A stretch of DNA of 64,000 nucleotides, taken from Desulfarculaceae bacterium (GTDB lineage Bacteria; Desulfobacterota; Desulfarculia; Desulfarculales; Desulfarculaceae). Shown one piece after another: positions 57,711 to 64,000 of the stretch. The DNA is taken from the NCBI GenBank assembly GCA_021737145.1, contig JAIPEN010000006.1, positions 186,001 to 250,000 on the forward strand, written 5' to 3'. The stretch's first letter is position 1; each line of letters opens with the position of its first letter. The translations under genes and the position numbers were made by a program. The notes beneath the pieces were generated by a model. That model worked only from the letters and a program-made list of their open reading frames with translations, had not been told where the DNA came from and ran no database searches.

Positions 57711-58542
57711 TTGGAGCCTGGTCTGGTTCACATTGTTAGCCCAAGGCAGCGTTGGCGTGGTTTGGCTGAGTGTGATGGGAGCTTGGATTGGCGGGGCTAG
57801 GGAACCTGGCTCATTGCTCTGGCCAATGTCTCTGGCATTGGTTCTGAGCGGGCTGGGAATAATCGGTGCCACCGCGCATCTGGCTAAACCTCGCTTGGCT
57901 CCCAATGCCTTGCGTAATTTTAGACAATCCTGGTTAAGCCGGGAGGTTTTCTTGGTGCAGGCCTTTGCCGGCATGCAATTACTGCTGGTCTTGTTTGAAC
58001 TCTGGGGTGTCCAGACTCTGTTTTGGGCCTGCGGGGTGGTGGCCTGCCTTATCGGCGGTCTGGCGCTCTTTGCCATGACCCGAGTATATCTTCTACGAAC
58101 CGTCCCAGTTTGGAACACCATGGCAACCCCCCTGGAGTTTGTAGGCAGCACTCTGCTTTTGGGGGGCGGGTTCATCGCCTTGCTAACGGTCTTAATCCCC
58201 CAGGACCATTCGAACCGGGAGCCTTTTTTGCTGGTGGCGGTAATCAGCATCGGGCTAGGCTTGCTCCTCAAGTTGACAAGCATAATTCCAGCCATAAAAG
58301 CACTGACTCCCGCCAAATCTCAAACCTGGTATCCTGCAAAGTCCCAATCTAATAACACTGGATGGGTGTTGGCCGCACGCACGTTGTTCTCTCTCCTAGG
58401 ACTGTCGTCAATGATCCTGTTGCTGGTTCAGGAGGTCGGCCCACTTTGGTTGTGGGCTGGTCTGGGCTTGGCCTTTTTTACCGCATGCGAAGTTTTAGGC
58501 AGATGGCGTTTCTATATGATTTATAGGCGAGTCGGGTTGTAA
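57703..58542 (+). CDS. dmsC: DMSO reductase-type membrane anchor DmsC-like
   Basis: 279 residues with eight hydrophobic segments. MHNWSLVWFTLLAQGSVG at the start, GATAHLAKPRLAPNALRNFRQSWLSREV near 55 and LGRWRFYMIYRRVGL at the end are DmsC features. It takes electrons from menaquinol and holds DmsAB to the membrane. ATG 57703 has AGGAGG six bases before it. The stop codon is immediately followed by a truncated IS3 element on the other strand, whose open frame overlaps the last 22 bases. Confidence 0.9.
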   Translation: MHNWSLVWFTLLAQGSVGVVWLSVMGAWIGGAREPGSLLWPMSLALVLSGLGIIGATAHLAKPRLAPNALRNFRQSWLSREVFLVQAFAGMQLLLVLFELWGVQTLFWACGVVACLIGGLALFAMTRVYLLRTVPVWNTMATPLEFVGSTLLLGGGFIALLTVLIPQDHSNREPFLLVAVISIGLGLLLKLTSIIPAIKALTPAKSQTWYPAKSQSNNTGWVLAARTLFSLLGLSSMILLLVQEVGPLWLWAGLGLAFFTACEVLGRWRFYMIYRRVGL

Positions 58543-58856
58543 ATAGCCCTTTCCTTCTTGGCCAATTGACGCTTCAACCTGGCGTTTTCGATCGCCAACT
58601 CCTTTTCGGTCTCACTCCGGCTGGCCTCATATCGGGCCTTTTTGCGCCAGGCATATAGCTGGGATTCATGCAGCCCTAACTGCTTGGCCGCATCCGCAAC
58701 TCCCACTTGCCCGGCCAGGGCCAGGGCCTCTGACTTGAATTCGGGTGAGTAGCGCTTGCGTGTCGCCTTGGTCTGCCTCTGCTGTACGGGCATGGATCAC
58801 CTTTGCCATGCAATCTTCTCGCTTAACGGAGTGTCCGTCAAAACTGGGCTGGATCA
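58521..58856 (-). mobile_element. IS3-family remnant: left end and truncated orfA
   Basis: OrfA begins at 58793: RQTKATRKRYSPEFKSEALA, then VADAAKQLGLHESQLYAWRKKA (helix-turn-helix) and a leucine-zipper-like ENARLKRQLAKKE. After that the frame leaves the family sequence near 58545 at the dmsC stop and ends as IYNPTRL. The left inverted repeat starts at 58856 (TGATCCAGCCCAGTTTTGAC on the minus strand) and resembles the right end found at 11595 and 46815. orfB is missing. Confidence 0.85.
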
Positions 58857-58872
58857 GTCTTTATTTAGTTGC

Positions 58873-59154
58873 TCAGCCCGACAATATGCGGCTCAACTCG
58901 AACACCACGTTTGAGCCATCGGGGCAGCTGTGACGGGCCGGGTCATCAGGATTTTTCAACCAAGGGAATTGACCTCCATAGCGCAGGCTGTGGACCTTGG
59001 CCATCATGGAGCACATGGCGTCGAAACAGAGTTTTCCGGCCACTTGGTTGTATTCAAAGATGACCTCATCGCCCACCCGGTGACCCGCCGTACAAGGCGA
59101 TTTCACTTCAACTACCCGGACTTTGACACGATAGCGCTTGGCTTTAGCAGGCAC
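58873..59154 (-). CDS. TIGR04076 family protein
   Basis: 93 residues. VKVRVVEVKSPCTAGHRVGDEVIFE at the start, KLCFDAMCSMMAKVHSLRYGG in the middle and CPDGSNVVFELSRI at the end match the TIGR04076 pattern of small Cys-containing proteins. Three or four conserved Cys may bind metal. The function is unknown. It starts 11 bases after the aminotransferase stop and is the last gene of the minus-strand tctA-flavoprotein operon. Confidence 0.75.
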   Translation of the reverse strand: MPAKAKRYRVKVRVVEVKSPCTAGHRVGDEVIFEYNQVAGKLCFDAMCSMMAKVHSLRYGGQFPWLKNPDDPARHSCPDGSNVVFELSRILSG

Positions 59155-59165
59155 CGGATATCTCC

Positions 59166-60467
59166 TTATCCCAACTGTTGCATGCCGTCTGTCAGGACGT
59201 TAATCCCCCGCTGGAACTGCTCATCGGTGATGACCAGAGGCATCAGGGTGCGCACGTTGTTGCCCAGGGTGCCGCAGTCCAGGATCAGCAGGCCGTGGGC
59301 GTGGCAATAGGCGGTGAGCTTCTTGGCCAGTTCGGCGGCGGGCTGCTTGCTCACCGGGTCGCTCACCAGTTCGAAGGCCAACATGGGGCCCAGGCCCCGC
59401 ACGTCGCCGATCACCGGGAAGCGGTCCTGCAAAGCCAACAGCGCTTGCCGGGCTTTCGTCCCCAGTTTCTCGGCCCGGGTCAGGATGTCCTCCTGCTCGA
59501 TGACCTCCAACACCGCCAGGCCGGCTGCGCAAGCCACCGGATTGCCGCCATAGGTGCCCCCCAGGCCACCGGGATGGACGCTGTCCATCAACTCAGCCGT
59601 GCCGGTGATGCCGCTGAGGGGCAGGCCGCCGCCCAGTGACTTTCCGGTGGTGACGATGTCCGCCTCGACCCCGAAGTGCTCCAGCGCGAACATCTTGCCG
59701 GTTCGCGCTATGCCGGTCTGCACCTCGTCGGCGACGAGCACAATGCCATGGTCGTCGCACAACTGGCGAAGCTGGGCCCAGTACTCCGGTGGGGGCACGA
59801 TGAAGCCGCCTTCGCCCAGCACCGGCTCCATGATGATCACCGCCACCTCGTCGGGGCTCACGTGGTACTTGAAGAACTCGCCATCCAAATATCGCTGGCC
59901 GCAAAAGACCCCGCAGCCTGGGTACTCCCTGCCCCAGGGGCAGCGATAGCAATAGGGGGCTGGGGCCCGGTAGATGCCCGGCAGATGCGCCCCCAGCTTG
60001 TACTTGTAGGGCATCACCTTGCTAGTCAGGGCCATGCCCAACAGGGTGCGACCGTGAAAGGCGCCCTCGAAGCAGACCACTCCCGTGCGGCCGGTGGCGT
60101 AGCGGGCGATTTTAACCGCATTCTCCACCGCCTCGGCCCCGGAGTTGGCAAACATGGTCTTTTTGGTGCCCCGGCAGGGCACCAGGTCGTTGAGCTTCTC
60201 GGCCAGGGCCACGTAGGGCTCGTTAATGGAGACGTGGAAGCAGCCGTGCAGGTATTGGTCAGCCTGCTTTTTGATGGCCGCCACCACCTTGGGATGGCGA
60301 TGGCCCACGTTGTTGACCCCGATGCCCCCGGCGAAGTCGATGTACTGGTTGCCTTCGGGGTCCCAGATCAGGGCCCCCTCCGCCTTGGCCATCACCACCG
60401 GGGTCACGTTGCCCACGCCCCGGGGGATCGCCGCCGCCCGACGGTCCCATAAATGATTTAAGGACAT
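59166..60467 (-). CDS. class III aminotransferase (4-aminobutyrate aminotransferase-like)
   Basis: 433 residues, PLP fold-type I. YIDFAGGIGVNNVGHRHPKVVAAIKKQAD near 45, MFANSGAEAVENAVKIARYATGR near 105, AFHGRTLLGMALT near 140, VADEVQTGIARTGKMFALEHFGVEADI near 245 and the PLP-lysine segment TTGKSLGGGLPLSGITG near 275 are present. GABA-type enzymes transfer an omega-amino group to 2-oxoglutarate; the true substrate may be the compound imported by the nearby Tct transporter. It lies 38 bases after the ferredoxin gene. Confidence 0.92.
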   Translation of the reverse strand: MSLNHLWDRRAAAIPRGVGNVTPVVMAKAEGALIWDPEGNQYIDFAGGIGVNNVGHRHPKVVAAIKKQADQYLHGCFHVSINEPYVALAEKLNDLVPCRGTKKTMFANSGAEAVENAVKIARYATGRTGVVCFEGAFHGRTLLGMALTSKVMPYKYKLGAHLPGIYRAPAPYCYRCPWGREYPGCGVFCGQRYLDGEFFKYHVSPDEVAVIIMEPVLGEGGFIVPPPEYWAQLRQLCDDHGIVLVADEVQTGIARTGKMFALEHFGVEADIVTTGKSLGGGLPLSGITGTAELMDSVHPGGLGGTYGGNPVACAAGLAVLEVIEQEDILTRAEKLGTKARQALLALQDRFPVIGDVRGLGPMLAFELVSDPVSKQPAAELAKKLTAYCHAHGLLILDCGTLGNNVRTLMPLVITDEQFQRGINVLTDGMQQLG

Positions 60468-60505
60468 CTCGGATTCTCCACTACGGCTACCATTGATGTC
60501 GCCGC

Positions 60506-60748
60506 TTAACGAATCAAGTAGGGCAGCTCATTCATGCTGATAGCCTGGCGGGGGCACACGAAGGTGCATACGTCGCAGTACCAGCAATCATCGCGGTAGC
60601 GCATGTAGGGGTAGCCGTGTTCGCCGAAGTGCAACACATCCATGGGGCACATGTCCACGCAAACTCCGCAGCGCACACAAAGGCCATGATCGAAATTTAG
60701 CCACGAGTAGTCTTTCTCGTCGTAACGAACGCCGTTGATCGTACTCAT
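60506..60748 (-). CDS. 2x4Fe-4S ferredoxin-type subunit (AprB-like partner)
   Basis: 80 residues with two cluster motifs: CVRCGVCVDMCP near 24 and CWYCDVCTFVCP near 54. The start at 60748 is supported by GGAGGA just upstream and by direct overlap spacing with the flavoprotein stop (two bases). The pairing with a fumarate-reductase/AprA-like flavoprotein recalls adenylylsulfate reductase AprBA, though shorter than AprB. It probably passes electrons to or from the flavin. Confidence 0.9.
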   Translation of the reverse strand: MSTINGVRYDEKDYSWLNFDHGLCVRCGVCVDMCPMDVLHFGEHGYPYMRYRDDCWYCDVCTFVCPRQAISMNELPYLIR

Positions 60749-60750
60749 GA

Positions 60751-62616
60751 TTAGTCCTCCTCCTTGGGCATGAAAAGTCGAGGAGTGGCCATACCCTGCG
60801 CATCCAGATGTTTTTTCATCCAGGGGTCGTCGGTCGGATTCTTCCATTCAGGCCCCTTCTCGAACATGGGGCCGGTGTCGAACTCCAGGTCCGGATAAGC
60901 GTATTCCATGGCCGTGGGATAGTCCCATTTGTATCCCGGGACCGGACGCTTTTCCAACTCCATGCCGCCTTCCGGCCCCTTCTTGATCACCACCCAGGCG
61001 CGATCCCATTCTGGTTTTTTTGCGGGCAGGTCGGTGCGCCAGTGTTGGTATCCCCAGCGGCTCTCATCACGAAAGAGGCTGGAACGGGCCATCATCTCGC
61101 CCACCCTGAGTATGCTTTTGATCTCATGCGCTTTCAGCAGGTCGTGCATGTCCACCGCCTGGATCTGAGGCAGGTCCTCTTGCCGGATACGCTCCATCCA
61201 CCAAGCTGCCTTTTCCATGAACACTGGGTTCTTGGGTGGTTTGAGATAATACTGCACCCGGGTGCGGGCTTTGTACTCCACCAAGGTGGTGGGCAGTCCG
61301 CCCTCGCGGCGCAGGGGCGCTTCAAACTCTTCGGCCTCTTTGCGCAGCCAGGCTTTGAGCCCGCTACGCTGAGCAGGTTCCGGCACTCCAGCGGCAAAGT
61401 GGGCCGCCGCCTCTCCAATGATGCCCCCCATGGCCAGGGCGCCGCCCAGGTAGGAGTGGGGCAGACCGCCGTCCACGTCGCCGGCCACGTAGAGACCCGG
61501 AACGCAAGTGGCGCCGTCCACGTCGCTAAGTACACCGGAGCTGCTGTGCCCGCCGCACACGCCGATCTCCTCGGCAAAGGCCAACTCCACCGCATTGGCA
61601 TTGCGATAGTCTTGCTGACGTCCGTGATGAAATAGCCCCCTACTGGTACGTTCATTGCCCCACTGTATCTTTTCGATGATCTGGATCATCTCTTCGGGCA
61701 GGTGGTCCATCTTCAGATAGATGGGTCCCTTACCTTGGGCGAAACGCTTCCACGACCCCATCTTGCTATCGCCCGATGAGTACCCATGGCTCCAAGTGCG
61801 CTGTTCCCACGGGTTGATGGTGTAGGCCCCTCGGGGCGCGGCCACGTAGCCGCATGACGGGCCCTGGTGATCTTTGAGCAGGGTGTTGGCTTGGAAGCAC
61901 TCCATATTTACTAACTCGGCGCCTGCCTCGTAAGCCATGGTATAGCCGTCACCGCTGCAACCTGGGAACTCATAGGTGCCGGCCAAGTAGCCCGAACTGG
62001 ACAACCCCATGCGCCCGGCCGCGCCGGTGGTGAGGCAGACGGCCTTGGTCTTTATGTAGTAGTAGTGCCCGGTGCGTATATTGACTGCCAGGACACCGCA
62101 GACTTTGCCGTCCGAAGTGATAATTTTGAGGGCTGGGGTGCGGTCCATTACCTCCGCGCCGGTCTCGCGAACCGCGTGAGCCAAGGCCCTTTTCATCTCC
62201 TCCCCATCCATGGGAAGCAGCAGCGGCTTGTTGATAGGGTGCAAGTACAACAGCTGGTAGTTGCCATCTTCGTCAACTGGGAAGAGATCGCCCTTCCCCC
62301 GGTCCATGATCTGCTCCAGGTCCGCAACCATGCGAGGGCAAACTTCGCCAAACCGGTAGGCAACATCCTGATCCAGGACACCCTCGGTGACCTTGGTCAG
62401 TAACTCCACCACGTCCTCGGGTTGGCTATAGGGCGGCAATGCAACGGTGTTGAGCGCGTCCATGCCCCGCCCCGCCCCGCCGGAAGTTTCCATCTTACTC
62501 TTGTCCAGCACCACAACTTTCAGCTTGGGGTCCACACGGTGGGCGTAGATGGCGCTCATGGTCCCGGCGGCTCCGGAACCTATGATTACAAGGTCGGCTT
62601 GCTTAACGTGATACAT
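60751..62616 (-). CDS. FAD-dependent AprA/fumarate reductase-like flavoprotein
   Basis: 621 residues. The N-terminal ADLVIIGSGAAGTMSAIYAHRVDP is the FAD dinucleotide fold; LTTGAAGRMGLSS, PGCSGDGYTMAYEAGAELVNMECFQAN near 225 and GLYVAGDVDGGLPHSYLGGALAMGG near 385 are flavoprotein-family blocks, and the helical C-terminal domain has RVGEMMARSSLFRDESRWGYQHWR near 505. It resembles AprA-type paralogues more than succinate dehydrogenase. The reaction is unknown. The start at 62616 is two bases after tctA; the open frame further upstream runs through tctA and is not real. Confidence 0.87.
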   Translation of the reverse strand: MYHVKQADLVIIGSGAAGTMSAIYAHRVDPKLKVVVLDKSKMETSGGAGRGMDALNTVALPPYSQPEDVVELLTKVTEGVLDQDVAYRFGEVCPRMVADLEQIMDRGKGDLFPVDEDGNYQLLYLHPINKPLLLPMDGEEMKRALAHAVRETGAEVMDRTPALKIITSDGKVCGVLAVNIRTGHYYYIKTKAVCLTTGAAGRMGLSSSGYLAGTYEFPGCSGDGYTMAYEAGAELVNMECFQANTLLKDHQGPSCGYVAAPRGAYTINPWEQRTWSHGYSSGDSKMGSWKRFAQGKGPIYLKMDHLPEEMIQIIEKIQWGNERTSRGLFHHGRQQDYRNANAVELAFAEEIGVCGGHSSSGVLSDVDGATCVPGLYVAGDVDGGLPHSYLGGALAMGGIIGEAAAHFAAGVPEPAQRSGLKAWLRKEAEEFEAPLRREGGLPTTLVEYKARTRVQYYLKPPKNPVFMEKAAWWMERIRQEDLPQIQAVDMHDLLKAHEIKSILRVGEMMARSSLFRDESRWGYQHWRTDLPAKKPEWDRAWVVIKKGPEGGMELEKRPVPGYKWDYPTAMEYAYPDLEFDTGPMFEKGPEWKNPTDDPWMKKHLDAQGMATPRLFMPKEED

Positions 62617-62618
62617 GG

Positions 62619-64000
62619 TTACTCCACTTGATTGTCCGAGATGTCTGCTTTGGATGAGGCTTCCCCGGCAAGACCGATTTTCTTGCCACGGCGGTTGCGC
62701 AGTGTGGTCCATACGATGGCCCCCACGGCAAGCGCGAGAAACAAGGCGGCCAGGGGCTTGGTCACGAAGATGGCGGGGTCGCCGCCGGATATCTTGAGGG
62801 CCTGGCGCAGGTAGACCTCGGCCATGGGCCCCAGGATGAAGGCGATGAGCAGGGCGGCCGGGCTGAGCTCCCATTTCTTGAGCAGGTAGCCCACCACCCC
62901 GAAGAAGACCATCACCTTCACGTCGAACAAGTTCTGATGGGTGCCGAAGGCCCCGATGACACACAGGGCCAGGATCACCGGGAACAGATAGGCCCGGGGC
63001 ACCGAGATAACCCACTGCCCCAGTTTCATCAGGGGCAGGGGGATGACCAGCATGAAGAAGTCCGAGAGGATCAGGAGCATGAACAGGCCGTAGACCGTCT
63101 CGGGATGCTCCATCATCAGCATGGGCCCCGGGGCCAGACCGTGGATCATGAAGGCGCCCATGATAACCGCCGCGCTTAACGCACCCGGGATGCCCAGGGT
63201 CACCAGGGGGATCAGGCCCGCGCCGCACACCGCGTTGTTGGCCGCCTCGGGCGCGGCCACGCCGTTCAGCTCGCCCTTGCCAAAGCGTTCTGGATGCTTG
63301 CTCAGGCGGCGGGCCTGGTCATAGCCCATGAAGGCGGCGGTGATGCTGCCCACCCCGGGCAAAGCCCCGCAGAAGGAGCCCAGCAGGCTGGAGCGGAAGA
63401 TGGTGCCCAGGCTGCCCTTGAGCTCGGGCCAGGTGACCCGCGAGGCGTCGGGGTCGTCGGAGCGCACCGCCACCTCGGCGTGGGCGTCCTTCCAGCCTTC
63501 CTCCATCTGCACCAGGACCTCGGACATGACCAGCAGGCCGATGAGCATGGCCAAAAGGCCGATGCCCGCGTCCAGGTCAATGGAGCCGAAGGTGAAGCGC
63601 TGCTGGGTGGTGATGGGGTCCAGCCCCACCGTGGCCAGGAGCATGCCCAGAGCGGTGGAGATGAGCCCCTTGAGCTGGGACTTGGCCCCCGTGCCCGCCA
63701 CCACCACCAGGGCGAAGAGGATGAGCATTGCCAGTTCGGCCGGCCCGAACATCAGGGCCATGGCCGCGATGGGCGGCGAGGCCACCATGAGCAATGCGTC
63801 GCTGAACAACGCCCCGATCACCGAGGCGAACAGCGCCATCTTCAGCGCCTTGCCCGCCTTGCCCTGCTTGGTGAGCGGATAGCCGTCCAGGGCGGTGGCC
63901 GCCGATTCCGGAGTGCCCGGCGCGTTGAGCAGCACGGCGGAGATGGAGCCTCCGTACACGCTGCCTTTCCAACAGCCCACCAGCATGGCGATGGCGAACA
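62619..64000 (-). CDS. tctA: tripartite tricarboxylate transporter, large membrane subunit TctA (5' end cut by window)
   Basis: About 460 C-terminal residues of the 12-helix TctA protein. YGGSISAVLLNAPGTPESAATALDGYPLTKQGKAGKAL is the diagnostic signature at the window edge; LPGVGSITAAFMGYDQARRLS and FGKGELNGVAAPEAANNAVCGAGLIPLVTLGIPG follow. With TctB and the binding protein TctC, expected upstream beyond the window, it imports a carboxylate. It leads the flavoprotein-ferredoxin-aminotransferase operon, so the imported compound is probably their substrate. Confidence 0.95.
   Translation of the reverse strand, partial: FAIAMLVGCWKGSVYGGSISAVLLNAPGTPESAATALDGYPLTKQGKAGKALKMALFASVIGALFSDALLMVASPPIAAMALMFGPAELAMLILFALVVVAGTGAKSQLKGLISTALGMLLATVGLDPITTQQRFTFGSIDLDAGIGLLAMLIGLLVMSEVLVQMEEGWKDAHAEVAVRSDDPDASRVTWPELKGSLGTIFRSSLLGSFCGALPGVGSITAAFMGYDQARRLSKHPERFGKGELNGVAAPEAANNAVCGAGLIPLVTLGIPGALSAAVIMGAFMIHGLAPGPMLMMEHPETVYGLFMLLILSDFFMLVIPLPLMKLGQWVISVPRAYLFPVILALCVIGAFGTHQNLFDVKVMVFFGVVGYLLKKWELSPAALLIAFILGPMAEVYLRQALKISGGDPAIFVTKPLAALFLALAVGAIVWTTLRNRRGKKIGLAGEASSKADISDNQVE

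Noticed and set aside
60751..63228. Single 825-codon protein joining the flavoprotein to upstream sequence
   Set aside because: The first 200 codons are the wrong frame of tctA; the FAD domain starts at 62616.

Overview
The window looks like the chromosome of an anaerobic, GC-rich Desulfobacterota (former Deltaproteobacteria) organism, possibly Desulfarculales-like. The taxon is inferred from gene content: a split four-subunit pyruvate:ferredoxin oxidoreductase, a DmsABC-type reductase, an AprA/fumarate-reductase-like flavoprotein with its own ferredoxin, TRAP and tripartite tricarboxylate transporters, and large hybrid sensor kinases.

Left part (1-15.1 kb), mostly core genes: the end of a 6-phosphogluconolactonase; a tight plus-strand operon (SRAP peptidase, DUF362 protein, aldehyde dehydrogenase, PflX-type radical SAM protein); the minus-strand porGDAB operon with a clear sigma70 promoter; a Bax-inhibitor-1 membrane protein; a GNAT acetyltransferase; a small lipoprotein with calcium-loop repeats; then a scar holding a fragment of a divergent comM and a broken IS3-family transposase, an AT-richer fused spermidine synthase, and intact comM.

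Island (about 15.15-46.37 kb): an intact tRNA-Phe at 15119-15194 and a perfect 50-bp copy of its 3' part at 46324-46373 bracket about 31 kb, as expected for integration at a tRNA gene. Inside are three very large hybrid histidine kinases with different sensor ends (MASE3+PocR, ABC-type substrate-binding, 5TMR), a fragment of a fourth receiver, two secreted proteins of unknown function, a sigma54 activator with a degenerate receiver, and, divergent from it, metK-ahcY-GSMT-SDMT (glycine betaine made from glycine, with SAM regeneration). Between activator and metK lie a 15-bp inverted repeat and a GG-N10-GC sigma54 promoter. A phospholipase D-VTT fusion with an endonuclease/phosphatase-family partner follows, then a complete N-type ATPase operon (atpDCQRBEFAG). 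Betaine synthesis plus an ion-pumping ATPase suggests an osmotic or salt adaptation island with local sigma54 control.

Right part (46.4-64 kb), accessory: an integrase C-terminus joined to an IS end, a GntR regulator, decayed IS3 and IS1595-like fragments, then a plus-strand run of TAXI-TRAP transporter, LarA-like (DUF2088) enzyme and UxaA/SuyAB-type lyase, followed by dmsABC whose catalytic subunit shows no Tat signal. An IS3 orfA remnant abuts dmsC. The minus-strand end carries TctA (cut by the window), the flavoprotein and ferredoxin, a class III aminotransferase and a TIGR04076 protein, probably one catabolic operon.
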